A stretch of 64,000 bases of DNA from Dryocosmus kuriphilus (GCA_038277395.1 CM076193.1:86009583-86073582); one strand, 5' to 3'; positions 41,796 through 53,040 are shown, counted from the stretch's first letter. Notes: generated from the sequence alone by a model not told the origin. Program-made: numbers and translations.

Positions 41796-43876
41796 ATGGC
41801 GGTTCATAAATCGGACCTCATTGACTTTGCAATAATTAAAAAGAATTACCTTAATCATAATACTACAGCTATAAATGAATTAGATTCAGATCATCGACCA
41901 ATTTTACTTAGCCTACATACTAAATGCGAAAAATCTCCCGATGCACCTCGCTACAATTTTGCAAAAGCAAACTGGCAGACTTTTACCTCAACCCTGGAAT
42001 CTCAATTAAATTTCGAACCCACATTTCTTAATACTACTCAAATTGATGAAACTGTTACAAATCTCACTCTAAGTATAAAATCTGCTATTCACTCTGCAGT
42101 CCCTCAGACTGCATTCAATGAATATGATCCGCCCCTCAGCATTGTGATCCAAGACCTCATCACCACTAGTAACAAACTCTGCAATAAACATCAAAAAACT
42201 AAAAATCCCATTCTAAAAAACACGATTAACCATCTTCGAAAAACTATTGCTGTTAAAACTATCGAGCACAGGTGCAATAACTGGAACAAAGTAGTCGGTA
42301 AACTAGATATCAAAGATAACTCAATTTGGGGCATGACCAAGGCCCTCACAAAACCGCGAACCAATATCCCCCCTCTCAAAAAACCTGATCAAACTTTTGC
42401 ACTTTCGCCCAGCGATAAAGCGAACCTACTAAGCGATAATGATGAAAGTAATTTCTCGCCACATGATGAACCATCAGACCCCCAACATATCACCGAATGT
42501 GAAAAAACTGTTTCTGAGTATCTCAAAACCCCCAGTACGGATACTTTCAAGAAAATAACCGCTAAAGAAATAACTAAACAGATTAAAACTACTAAAAACA
42601 ATAAAGCGCCTGGTCCGGACTTAATTTCAAATCTAGTTCTTAAAAAGCTTCCTATCTCGTGTCTCACTCTACTTGCCATTATTTTTAATGCATGTCTACA
42701 TCTTAGCTACTTTGCTGACTCCTGGAAAATGGCCCACATCTTAGTTTTTCCAGAAAAAGGGCAAAGACCCTTATTATCCAACTAGCTATAGACCCATTAG
42801 CCTTTTAAATACAATGAGCAAAATTTTTGAAAAAATAATTCTCTCCCGTATAAATTGCCGCCTCGAGGAAAACAGCATCAGAAGCCATTAGCTTGAATTT
42901 CAATCGAAAAAAGCATACTGGAGCTGTCTTCCTCGATGTGGCAAAGGCCTTTGACAGTGTCTGGCACATAGGCCTACTCAAGAAACTAATTAAATACAAA
43001 TTTCCAAGAGGGCTCATCTTATTTATCCACTCGTATCTTACTAACAGAAAATTTTCAGTCAAATTACAGGACACATTCTCAAGCGAAAGGCCCTGCCGAG
43101 CAGGAGTCCCCCAAGGTAGTATCCTCGGACCTGTATTCTTTATTATATACGTTAATGATATCCCCGAGGTTCCTGAGGTTTCGATTGGAATATATGCAGA
43201 TGACACCGCATTATATACCTCTTCTTGGTCAATTTATAAAATCCTAAAATTACTTAGTAATGCTCTTAAAATTATCGAGGCTTGGACTAAACTTTGGAGA
43301 ATAAAAATTAACGTTTCAAAATCAGAATCAATTCTTTTCTCGGTTAGAAGTCCAGTCAAAATAGATCCACCTCAAATGTTTAATGAACCAATTGAATGGA
43401 AAAATTCCGTAAAATACTTAGGAGGCAAACTACATAAACGCCTCAATTGGAAAGAACATATTCACGAAACTAAAGGAAAATCTCTTGGGGTTATGTCGCG
43501 CCTACATCCTATTGTTAATCGACACTCATGCCTAAAACCTGACCATGCTATCATAATCTATAAAATGTTTATTCGACCTATCATTACCTACGCCTGTACA
43601 ATCTGGGGTGGTGCGTCAAAAAGTAATATTAATCAAATTCAAATCATCCAAAACAAATTTCTCAGACGCATCACCAAGGCACCCAGATTCACTAAAATTT
43701 CTCTTCTACACAGAGAGTTTCAACTACCTTATATTTCGGACTTTATAAAAGAAACTGCTACTAAATTTTATGATTCTGCATCACTATCACCCTTTGAACA
43801 TATTTCCTCATTAGGGAAATATGAATATGACCCATTTCGCAAACATCCGATGCCAAGAGATTTCCTCTTGAAATGA
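41796..43876 (+). pseudogene. Non-LTR ORF2, endonuclease remnant and reverse transcriptase
   Basis: The first part (41796-42785) starts inside the apurinic-type endonuclease, keeping only its end with the SDH motif (ELDSDHRP near 41880), then the linker and early RT (KAPGPDLISN near 42608). A frameshift at about 42770 and a small deletion at about 42868-42880, which removes the FGFR-type motif, lead to the second frame (42893-43876), with VFLDVAKAFDSVW, AGVPQGSILGP (about 43100) and the catalytic IYADDTALY (about 43190), thumb, and C-terminal region. About 200 N-terminal endonuclease residues are gone. RT catalytic aspartates survive. It ends at TGA 43874-43876. Confidence 0.9.
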
Positions 43877-43898
43877 GTCACCCGGGCTGTGGGTGTGG

Positions 43899-43940
43899 GG
43901 TCGGCGCAGCACCGAGACATGCCTCGATGCTGCGCCGACC
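43899..43940 (+). other. Stem-loop in non-LTR 3' UTR
   Basis: An 18-bp stem with one mismatch (GGTCGGCGCAGCACCGAG / CTCGATGCTGCGCCGACC) closes a 6-base loop, beginning 22 bases after the ORF2 stop. GTCACCCGGG flanks it on both sides (43878 and 43942). A second hairpin, GCACGGCTTTGCCGTGC, lies at 44216-44232. Such 3' structures are often what the RT recognises; that role is inferred. Confidence 0.65.
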
Positions 43941-44310
43941 TGTCACCCGGGGCCTGGCTGCAATCCTTACTTTCGACCTCTCTAAACCCTCTCCTTCCTT
44001 CTTCTTTACTTCTGTAATATAAAATAATATCTCAGATTGTTGTGGTTTTTTCCCTACTTAAGGGCTTTTTTCCCACAAAGTAACGTCACTTTTTAAACTC
44101 TGCCATGCCAAATTTCTCTCAGATTGTGTAATAATGCCCGAACGGGTACCGCACAACAATTCCTTCCAGTTAGTATCATTCTTCGGGGAGACCAACTACC
44201 GACGGAGCGCGGCTGGCACGGCTTTGCCGTGCTCATCGCCCGCCAGCGTGCATTGGGTCACACAGGAGGGGGCGTTGGTTCGGGCCCCCCCATTCCCACC
44301 CTTTTTTTTT

Positions 44311-44855
44311 CAGTTAGTCGATCGACAGCGAGCAGTGGGAGCGTGACCATTTCTAACTCTCACTGCCCTACCCTCGGCTTCGCTCTCTCTCAGCCTAGGG
44401 AGAGCGATAAATTGAACGAAAGGAATAATTATTGTTTCTCTTTTCCCGCACCACCAAAAATCCGTCCTTTTTAGGACGTGAAGGAATTCAGTCGTGCAGT
44501 AGGGTCCTCGAACGCCTCCCTCTTAAGGTTCTCAAAAGGTTACCTTTTGGAAGTTCCCGATCATTCCTTGACTATCTAATACAGCGACTTAAACTAAGGC
44601 CCACCTAGAGGCTTCCTTTGTCGAAGTCGGTCTCCGAGTGCAAAGGGTGGTCGTCGAACTGATCTCAAAGATCTTTGGGCGGCGTCCTTCTCCGGAGAAG
44701 CACTACAACTCCAAATGTTTGGCCATCAATAGCGGAGAATCGAATTAACCCATCCTCTACCCCATTTCCCGATCTAAACCCCTTCGATACCAACGAAAAC
44801 TCCCTCTCCCGCTCCTGAAGACTAGATACGATCTCCAACCCGGAAATCGTATGAA
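44311..44855 (+). repeat. Gypsy 5' LTR, second part (R-U5)
   Basis: Aligns with 49970-50526: GAGCAGTGGGAGCGT, CTCGGCTTCGCTCTCTCTC, CCGCACCACCAAAAATCCGT, TACCTTTTGGAAGTTCCCGA, GATCTCCAACCC. Starts with the second CAGTTAGTC (44311-44319). Confidence 0.88.
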
Positions 44856-44875
44856 TTGGCGACCCAACCTCTGGG
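44856..44875 (+). promoter_or_regulatory. Gypsy primer-binding site
   Basis: TTGGCGACCCAACCTCTGG follows directly on the 5' LTR end. TGGCGACC is complementary to the 3' end expected of an arginine tRNA (including CCA); the match is short, so the primer identity is tentative. Confidence 0.5.
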
Positions 44876-45190
44876 GCTAGAAGGACAATCTTAAGAATCT
44901 CTTGCTCTAAGAATTCTGTCTCATTTTCGAACTAAAAAAAATAAAAAAAATTCTTTTTTGTTTCTCGAAGGATTTATTTTTTTTATTAGTCTGAGATGTT
45001 AGTTATTTTCAAAGCATTGTTCATCAATCATTTGGGAGTCATTATTTAAGCCTGGAGAATTGATTTTGTTTCCTCCCCACTTGATACTAATGTTCGATTT
45101 TTCCCCTAAGTAAATTATGTGCATCAATTCTTCTAGGTTCATATTTCACTGAAAGAAAAATAAGAAAAAAAAGGGTCATCAATTTTGGCG

Positions 45191-46343
45191 ATGGTGCGTC
45201 GCTCGCCAAAGAAGCAATCAGCATCGAAACGCACAATATCTACTCGGCAGACTCCAATCGCTTCCGAGAGTGACGCTAAACATCCGGTGGCGCTCAACAT
45301 TACCACAACCAAAGGAAAGTACAACATCACAGAGAACATCAGAATCGATCCGCCAGCTGCCAACCTCCGAAAATTATTGCTAAACACGAAAGTCGCTCCA
45401 GAAAACAACAATGCAGAGTACGCTGGAAAACAGCGAGGAAATTTCTTCTCCAGCTTCTCACTACTCGGGTATCTCGATTTTCGCTCCGTCCACAATATCG
45501 GCTCACTATCAGCGATGAGCCAGCCTATCGCACACACCCAGGCGAAGCAGAAATACCGTGCCACCCTTCGCAAAGAACCAGTCAGTTGCCAACTGACACA
45601 GGTTCCAGCGTCAATCGGTTCTACCCGTAACCATACCTACACCTCCAGCACCGACATGCAGCACTCCACAAGAATTAACCTCAGTAGTGACACACCAAAT
45701 GGCCCAGTCCTTCGCTGATTGGACAGCACTCATACCGGCCATTCGGCCCCCCACCTTGGATCCTCCCAACTTCTCTGATAAAGATCATGAAGATCCATAA
45801 GTACTCCTCAGGGACTACGAAACATATTTCACCCAGACAACCACAGATCCATCGCAATGGACTCACCTCGCTGGAGAGACACTAAAAAAATCCGCTTCCC
45901 AGTGGTGGGAAGTATTCAGATCCCTCTGGCTGCTATGGAACAAGTCCCGAGAAGTACTGAGACAGAAGTACGCAAGCAATACCACTTTCATGCGTCGTAA
46001 TGCTCAGCTCTACGCTATGAAACAGGCGGAGAAGGAGAGCACCACCGTGTTCCTGCAACAAAAATATCTATTGGCTCTACGACTACTGCCGAGAGCCCGC
46101 AAAAAAGAGATAACCTTTATTTTACTTGAGTCACTCCGACCATCTTTCCGGCGAGTGATTAGATCTGCCTCCCCACGTTGTTTCGCCGACTTTCTGGACC
46201 GGGCAGTCGCAGCAAAGATGGATGAAATCCACGAGCAGCTCAAGAAAGAACCAAGAATGGAGGAGGCCAAAAAGGGCCAAACGACAACAGGAACCCTGTC
46301 GGCAGCGACCACGGATTGTAGACGGAATGCACCCCTTTGCTAG
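45191..46343 (+). pseudogene. Gypsy gag
   Basis: ATG 45191 opens a basic, Ser/Thr-rich N-terminal stretch (177 codons to 45718). The frame then shifts, and the capsid domain follows: PPTLDPPNFSDKDHEDP (near 45750; stop TAA in it), LRDYETYFTQTTTDPSQW, AGETLKKSASQWWEVF, then FLQQKYLLALRLLPRARKKE and a charged end. No intact zinc knuckle is seen after it. Gag forms the virus-like particle of the retrotransposon. At least two frameshifts and one stop. Confidence 0.78.
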
Positions 46344-46392
46344 TATCGTCCCAAGTTTCATTTCCACCGGGACTGCCCTACATCGACTACGA

Positions 46393-46656
46393 GCAACAGT
46401 AATCAATTTTACTAGTGCCACCCCACGCTGGCTTACGAACTTACTCGTACGTCTCGGAGACGAGGAAGCTATCGCCTATATTGACCCCTGCTCATCGGAA
46501 AACTTCATCAACGCTACGCTACTGACCAACGCCCAACCCAGCCCTCCATATGCCAAACTCGCAGATCAGGGGTCAGTTCTCAACCTCATCGACTCCATCC
46601 AGCTAACACTCGAGATCAGCAGCCAACACTATTCCGGCCAATTCTTCGTAAGTTGA
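46393..46656 (+). pseudogene. Gypsy protease region, degenerate
   Basis: TNLLVRLGDEEAIAYIDPCSSENFIN resembles a retropepsin start, but the catalytic D-T/S-G triad reads D-P-C. The frame ends at 46656; about 270 bp of broken sequence joins it to the RT. Confidence 0.6.
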
Positions 46657-46927
46657 GAGCTATCGAATGAGTTATTATTCGGAATACATTCGGAATACAT
46701 TGGTTCGAAAAACACCGAGTAGTGCACGAATACATCCTCGGATGTCTGTACCTCGCAGACGAGGGGCAAAACCGCATTTACATCATCCCCGTGGCTCGTC
46801 AACCTACGGAAGACATCTCGCTGCCATAATTAGCCCATGACTTCTCTCCAGAGTATCAAAAAAATTCCTCACTACTACGGAACAGGATGCTGCAATCTTC
46901 CACCAAGATGGACCTCTTCGACAGACA

Positions 46928-47688
46928 ATGGCGATTCAACATGAAATTCATATTTTCGATCTAACCACTTTCCGAGAGCCACCGCGACGCTACTCGGAGC
47001 AAAAACGTCGATGGCTCGACAATCAGGTATGCGATATGCTCGCCGATGAGACGATTGAGCTCAACGACTCCCCACACAGCTCCACCATCGTAGTCGCCGG
47101 CAAAAGGGACGGAGACTATCGTTTCTTCGTGGACTACCGGCGGATTAATAAAAATACCGTAGACGCTCCACAATGCCTGCCTAGAATCCACAAGACTCTG
47201 AATGACCTCGGAAGCGCCAGAGTGTTCTCTAAGTTGGATCTCAAGAGCGGATACTGGCAGATCCCTCTAGAAGCATAGTCCCGAAAATACACCGCCTTCA
47301 CCACCCCCAGCGGCGGCCAGTATCAGTTCAGGATCATGACTTTTGGGTTGAAATCGCACCCAGAACATTCCAGACTTTTATGCGACATGTACTGGATGAC
47401 CACTGGGGCTGCTTCACCATCGCTTACCTCGAAGACATCATCATTTATTCTGACGACTGGAGACAGCACCTTCTACACCTGGGGTTAGTTTTTGAACGAT
47501 TCAGTATTTATGGACTCACCTGCACTCCACCGAAGTGTCAGTTCGGGCAGAGGAGTTTGCCCTACCTTGGGCATGTCGTCACTTCCAAAGCAAATCTTCC
47601 TCAACTGAAGCACCTTCAAGCCATACTGAACGCTGAACCGCCTCGCATACGAAAGGGCCTTATATCTCTGTTAGGAACCATGAATTGA
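46928..47688 (+). pseudogene. Gypsy reverse transcriptase
   Basis: LADETIELNDSPHSSTIVVAGKRDG, RFFVDYRRINKNT and FSKLDLKSGYWQIPLE (about 47222-47272) are canonical. A TAG at 47276-47278 and a frameshift near 47350 follow. The catalytic YxDD reads YLED (near 47425). LTCTPPKCQFGQRSLPYLGHVV closes the domain. The connection and RNase H that should follow are almost wholly absent before the integrase at 47766. Confidence 0.88.
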
Positions 47689-47765
47689 CTTTACGAGTAC
47701 GTTCCCTGATACTCTGAGATAACTTCCTCCATGATGGATTTACCGTCACCAAGGAAACCATACCG

Positions 47766-48948
47766 ATGTCGCCATGTCCTCAGTCGCTAGACTTTCGATA
47801 TCGAGGAATGCCCAGGAAAGGAGACGAATTGCCCGAGGCCTTATCCCGCTATCCTGACCACGGAAACCCTTCGCCCGGAGAACCTGATCTGGAGAAAATG
47901 GTTCCTCTAAGTTATATAAGTGGATCCACAGATTCAACGGACCATGTTCCCATTATACACATGACAAAATCCCCCTCTCTTCTTGAAGAAGTCGCCGTCG
48001 CTCAGTGGGAAGACCTCGAACTTGGACGAGACATTCGACGTTGCATCAAATTCCAGGAACAGCCACATCAAACCCCGGAGGACATACATTTCTTAAACAG
48101 CCATCGACTATAGAAGAATGGTTTCTGACGCCTCTCCACAAACCAATCCCGGTGGTTTTTACCAACACCCGTGCCCTTCGTCAACGTATCATACGGGAAT
48201 ACCACGATACCCCTCTTTCTGGACACCCAGGGGCCGACAAAACCATACACACGCCATCAGTGAGCATCTCATCTGGCCCGATATGAACCGACAAGTAATT
48301 AGATACGCTTCCGGCTGCCATATGTGTCTTTGCTGTAAGCCTCTCCTGGAAAAATATCCCGATCACCAGCGGCCTCGCTCAACATTCACCGCTTAGGACA
48401 CAATCGCCGTGAACCTGATGGGTCCCTATCGAAGTACCAATAAGGGACACTTTCACATTCTATTAGTGACCGATATGCTCTCACGATGGGTCAAAGCTTT
48501 CCCGTTGCGCTCTGCGAATGCCACTAATCTGACAGAGATTTTACAAAGACAAGTCTTCTCTCGTTGGGGTTATACACGTAGGATCCTGAGCGATAACGGG
48601 AGCCAATTTACGGGCCACACTTGGGCCGAAGAAAGTTCAAGTTCGGATTTTGAATTGTGGACAATGCCCGCCTACCACCCCCGAGCCAATCCTACTGAAA
48701 AATGTAACCAGGAGATTAGGAAAGGGTTGAGACGTCGCTTAGAACCAAGAACTCAGCACACCTGGGACCAGTTTCTGCCGGAGCTTCTATTTGGACTCGG
48801 TCGACGTCAAAACGCAGCCACCAATAATACACCAAGTTACCTTCTCCTTGGACGAACTATTCAGCTAGCGGCAGAATGGCGACAACACAATGAAGCTCTT
48901 ACACATTCACCAGCGTACCTCGCCGAGAAGCTCCAGCAGCGCGAATAA
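47766..48948 (+). pseudogene. Gypsy integrase
   Basis: A remnant of the RNase H end (DELPEALSRYPD, about 47826) leads into the zinc-binding N-terminus in shifting frames (HTHAISEHLIWPDMNRQVIRY, CHMCLCC near 48320). The core domain has NLMGPY, where the first catalytic Asp is Asn (near 48413), LSDNGSQFTG (second Asp, near 48590) and NPTEKCNQEIRK (Glu, near 48690). The frame runs to 48948. Several stops and shifts lie upstream of 48409. Confidence 0.85.
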
Positions 48949-49399
48949 GCAGCTCGCCAACGCCAGGAGGTAAACCAGCCATCAACTTTCCAACAAAGCC
49001 GCTCAATACAACGCGGCTCTAGACCACCGCCGTATCGGGCTCTACCAAGTAACTCGGTTAACTTACGGGGACGTCTGCCGTCAACTCAATCAGAAACTTC
49101 GCACAGCTTTGAGGTCGGCGAAGAGCTGCCTGATATCACAGACCTCTCTTCTAGTTCAGACGATAAGGAGGTACCACCACCAAATGCGTACGCAATCCGC
49201 GATATCGACGAACATCCGTACCTGTCACCGCTCATCCGAGCACTCCAGGTCTCGATCACGGAAATCCACGCAACAGACCCGGCGGGTCTGATGCGAGAGA
49301 GGATCTCGATCTTGATAGTAACGCCACGGGGCGTTATAAGCTCAAGACACAACATTTTACGACTTACAGAAATACCCGGCCGTATATTCATCGTGTAAA
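48949..49399 (+). pseudogene. Gypsy pol C-terminal tail
   Basis: A Ser/Asp-rich reading in the plus strand (SFEVGEELPDITDLSSSSDD near 49110, YLSPLIRALQVSITEI near 49220), ending IFIV-TAA at about 49397-49399, probably the end of pol. Weak evidence; the overlapping minus-strand ORF is a shadow. The polypurine tract GTAGAAGTGGGGAGAA follows at 49495. Confidence 0.4.
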
Positions 49400-49499
49400 T
49401 AGATTTAGATAGTTAATAAGAAATAGCTTAGTTTGTTCACAGTGTGCAAGCAAGGTTCTATCCAGGAGGGAGTGAATTGATATACGTCCTTAACGTAGA

Positions 49500-50526
49500 A
49501 GTGGGGAGAATTAACAATCTCAACTTTGTCCAGTTTCGCTTCTCAACTCTCTCCTGGCGAAACTTGCTCACCCAGTTTTTATATTTATATATAAGTATTA
49601 ATTATAATTTATAAGAATTATTATATACCCATTAGATTAATCACCTATTATGGTTTCTTTGTAGTAACTCGATTTAGGTTTGGACTTGTTGTAATGCTGG
49701 GAGAGAAATAGAAAGCAGTCGGCAGTAACAGAGTCAAAATGACGCATCAACGCGCCGACTCACAACATGGTAGTGAGGGATCCATTTCCATGAGTGCGCG
49801 AATGGGAGTTCTCAGCAACGCATCGACGTCCACTTGCCTTAGCATCAGACGCGTAATGCGATGATTGGTTTGCTCAAACTCTCGAACAGAGAGTGGGAAT
49901 TTAGACGCAACGTCTGTGCGTGGGTGGAAACTCGCACCTGGCGGGGATATAAATATGGGTCATTCTGGCCAGTTAGTCAGTAGATCGACAGAGAGCAGTG
50001 GGAGCGTCACCAGTTCTAATTCTCACTGCCCTGCCCTCGGCTTCGCTCTCTCTCTCTCTCTCAGCCTGGGGAGAGCAATAAATTGCACGAAGGGGATAAT
50101 TCTTGTTTCTCTTTTCCCGCACCACCAAAAATCCGTCCTTTTTAGGACGTGAAGGAATTCAGTCGTGCAGTAGGGTCCTCGAACGCCTCCCTCTCAAGGT
50201 CCTTCAAAGGTTACCTTTTGGAAGTTCCCGATCATTCCTTGACTATATAATACAGCGACTAAAACTAAGGCCCTCTTAGAGGCTTCCTTTTTCGGGGTCG
50301 GTCTCCGGATGTGGAGGGTGGTGACCGAACTGTTCTCAAGGACCTTTGGATGGCGTCCTTTCCGGGGAAACACTGCAGCCCCTTCTGTATGGCCATCAAT
50401 AGCGCAGCATCGAATTAATCCATCCTCTATCCCCTTTCCCGATCTAGAACCCGTCGGTACCAACGACAAATCCCCTATCCTACTCCTAAAAACTGGATAT
50501 GATCTCCAACCCGTAAATAGTATCAA
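49500..50526 (+). repeat. Gypsy 3' LTR
   Basis: Uninterrupted copy used to prove the nested insertion in the 5' LTR. TATAAATA at 49948-49955, initiator-like TTAGTCAGT about 26 bp on, and AATAAA at 50077-50082 define U3-R-U5. It ends ...GTAAATAGTATCAA. Confidence 0.88.
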
Positions 50527-50545
50527 CTTATAAAAATAAACTGGG

Positions 50546-50577
50546 GGTTGGCGCGCGCAGGGGGCGCAGCCCTCTAG
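50546..50577 (+). other. Possible Helitron-type 3' end
   Basis: GCGCGCGCAGGGGGCGCAGC, then CCTCTAG followed by T: a GC hairpin (GGGC-GCA-GCCC) a few bases before CTAG, as at Helitron 3' ends, which insert before T. No 5' TC end was identified. Confidence 0.3.
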
Positions 50578-50579
50578 TA

Positions 50580-50865
50580 TATATTGGCTTCTTTTAACAC
50601 GTTTAGTTTTAAAAACATTCGTAAGTAGTAAAAATTGAAATGTAATTCTCCAGGAGATTGCTTCTGACGGAGAAACTTTCATTTTTACAGGTGTAAATAT
50701 ATGTAGGTATATATGTATAATGTAAGTTTTAATGAACTTTCGGTATATGAACTCCTGTAGAAATCAAAGTTTTACCATCAGGAGCAATCTCCTGGAAAAT
50801 TATATTTTAATTTTCAATTTTTACGAATGTTTTTAAAACTAAACATGCTAAAATATGCCAATATA
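50580..50865. mobile_element. MITE-like palindrome, about 286 bp
   Basis: TATTGGC...TTTTAACACGTTTAGTTTTAAAAACATTCGT on the left pairs with ACGAATGTTTTTAAAACTAAACATG...GCCAATA on the right. The arms also share TTCTCCAGGAGATTGCT/AGCAATCTCCTGGA. The loop is about 60 bp with (TATG)n-like sequence. Confidence 0.75.
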
Positions 50866-51480
50866 AGAAAAAGGTATTTTGGCAATCTTAAAAAATTCTT
50901 ATTACAAAAAAGTTTGTATCTTATTTTAATATTTGATATTCCTTATTTGAATATGAATTGAAAAATAAACTTTGAAGATATCATAGAGATGAATTGAACC
51001 ATGGAAGACAAAAATTACCAGGAAAATGACTACTGCTAAGAAAATCATTCACCAAGTTCTAATCAACTATGTATTTTTGACCAATATCTAGATTTTAATT
51101 CAAATCAAAATTTTCCGTCCAAGCACAAAAGAAACATATTAAATAATCAGTCACACCGTTATTCTGATTTCACATGAACCAATCATGAGAAGCTTTACTC
51201 ATCGCAAATCGCTTCTTTTTTTTGGACCCTCGGGAGATTGACTATAACTCGGTTGTTTATCACAATTTTAGCATAACAAAATTACTGTAACTTCTTGACA
51301 TATGTAATATTCAGCAGAGAAACATCGATAATAATATATGTCATAGTGTCTTCCAAAAAAGAATCGTAAACAAAGCCTTTTTTTGCTTGTATGTGTATGT
51401 ACCCTCTTAAACTCGTCTGTGTTATAAACGTACATAAAGGTGTGAACTCTTCGTAACATTACACTTGGCCTAAAAATAAA
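50866..51480. other. Non-coding stretch
   Basis: AT-rich, no ORF or repeat recognised. Confidence 0.4.
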
Positions 51481-51487
51481 TATTAAA

Positions 51488-51675
51488 TTAACAATCTTTA
51501 GTATGAATATTCTTAAATTTGGTCCGTTTTGATACTTTTGATTTTTCTGAACAAAATTTCATAATTAGGTTTTTATTTGAGCAGCATTTATATTCCCAAG
51601 AAAATGGGTAATAACATTTTTTATCTTCTGACCAAAATTTTGAAGGTACACAAGTTTCTGGACCAAACGTGTCAT
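51488..51675 (-). CDS. Cysteine-rich exon-like ORF, possible secreted peptide
   Basis: The minus-strand reading ends at TAA 51488-51490. It contains six cysteines spaced C-x11-C-x9-C-C-x9-C-...-C (first Cys near 51655, last is the C-terminal residue). A splice acceptor TTTGTTTCGCAG (AG at 51677-51676) lies just before the cysteine region, so I take 51675 as the exon start; the ORF continues to 51805 only by chance. Family not recognised. The C...C...CC...C...C order recalls small disulfide-rich secreted peptides of arthropods. A first exon with a signal peptide was not found on the minus strand upstream, so this may be an orphan or broken exon. Confidence 0.4.
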
Positions 51676-51829
51676 CTGCGAAACAAAGATATATTATAAT
51701 TCCTCTTTGAAATATTTCAATGCAACTTTTTTCCTTGAAATTCACATTTCCTTTATTAAATGCATTGATTTTTAATTTTAGAAATTTGTTTAAATCAATT
51801 GACAAATGATACTTTAACCAAGAGTGTTT

Positions 51830-53040
51830 TGTCGGAAAATGTGGAGAATGATGTAGAAAACTCTTTTTTTAAATGTCAAGAAATATTTCTTTAAATATTT
51901 TCTCTTTACACATCCATGCAGAACTTTCGTTTGCCCACCATTTACAGGCATCGAAAATTGCCGACTTCTTACTGTGCGCTAAACCAGCTTGAAAATTCTG
52001 AGGTCAGATGCGGTATCAGAAAAGGCGTAAGAAACGACGTCATTTCTGTCGTTCAGAAAAAAATTATTTGTTTGTTTAAAGAATTTCGCATTCAAAAATA
52101 AGATAGTACGTTCACAACATTTATAAAAAATGGTTATAATTTGCCATTAAATAGTTCCTTCTTATTAGAAACTTTAAATGTAATGTAAGTAAATTTTATC
52201 CAGAAATGGTTGAAAGTGTTTCAGATAATATTATTTAAGCCACACTGTTGTTAATAAGATAACGTGAATCTTCTCCAAGTTGCTTTTAAATTTCTGAAAA
52301 TTGTGTGCACTTACTCTACTTTTATTTAGTAGGTGTACAAAATGAATCTTCCTGGAGATGTATATTTTACTCATAGTACACTAGGAAGATGTCGTAAAAT
52401 GATGGCCATTCAGCACAGTAAACGTTTGGGTCGACGAAACCTTACCCAGAACTCAACTTCCTCGAGGAAGATGTATTTTGTGTTGGGGTGCGACCATCCT
52501 TTACCTAGAACTAAAGTTCCTCAAGGAGGATGTATTTTGTACATCTGGTTCACGTGGATGCTCTTGAATAATGATGGGACATCTGGGTAGCCCTTGGCCT
52601 GTGACAAATTATTACATAGGACCCAATCACCCCGAAGAAGACGTATTTTTTACGCTTAGCATAAACGGAATGTGCTGGGACGAAGCGACGACTCTTATCT
52701 CTACCAAGGGTCCTGACCCCTCTGTAGGAGGGTCCCTTGTTGGTCCTAGGGGATTTGGTCCCTTGTTGGAAATTACTTATTTCATATCACTTATATCGAA
52801 ATGCGTCGGTCGGCAAACACACCCTCAGAAAACCCATTCCGATCACTCCCCACAACATAGATCTTTTCTTTTTTTGAACGTTTTTTTCACCTTATTCTGC
52901 ACGCGCGTAAACTCATTAAACTACAAAAGTTTCAAAAGGTTTTTTCTCAAAAAATATTAATTTTAATCAATCTCCAAATACAGCATTACAAACAGTGTGC
53001 CTGACTCCACATTTTGAGACTTTAAACAGCGCGATAGCTG
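51830..53040. other. Non-coding stretch with GGAAGATGTATTTTG repeats
   Basis: At about 52348, 52455, 52527 and 52640 the phrase CCT.GAGGAAGATGTATTTTG recurs, with spacings of 70-115 bp. It is embedded in partly repeated context (ACCCAGAACTCAACTTCCT / ACCTAGAACTAAAGTTCCT). ORFs over it are repeat-driven. No other gene signal. Confidence 0.45.

Larger units (their letters stand above)
39936..44310 (+). mobile_element. Jockey-like non-LTR retrotransposon
   Basis: Inserted in the gypsy 5' LTR and flanked by the 9-bp duplication CAGTTAGTC (39927-39935 and 44311-44319). The intact 3' LTR gives the empty site at about 49970. It carries ORF1 (zinc-knuckle Gag-like) and ORF2 (endonuclease remnant plus reverse transcriptase), both broken. 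A long 5' leader (39936-40395) precedes ORF1, and a 3' UTR follows ORF2 with a strong 18-bp stem-loop. The 3' end is a run of ten T (44301-44310 ends CTTTTTTTTT) instead of an A-rich tail, which is unusual. Confidence 0.88.
39391..50526 (+). mobile_element. Ty3/gypsy LTR retrotransposon with nested non-LTR element
   Basis: LTRs of about 1.0-1.1 kb bound a gag-pol region (45191-49399). The 5' LTR is split by a Jockey-like element (39936-44310), so it appears as 39391-39935 plus 44311-44855. The two LTRs are visibly diverged, gag and pol carry many stops and frameshifts, most of RNase H is missing and several catalytic residues are changed, so this is an old, dead copy. Exact LTR starts are uncertain by about ten bases. 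CTTA just before 39385 and at 50527-50530 may be the target duplication, but the same bases also occur before the 3' LTR, so this is weak. Confidence 0.9.

Noticed and set aside
45139..46421. Minus-strand ORFs opposite gypsy gag
   Set aside because: Shadows of the gag reading, no domains.
39381..50530. CTTA as the gypsy target duplication
   Set aside because: CTTA also occurs just before the 3' LTR, so the LTR start cannot be fixed well enough to claim it.
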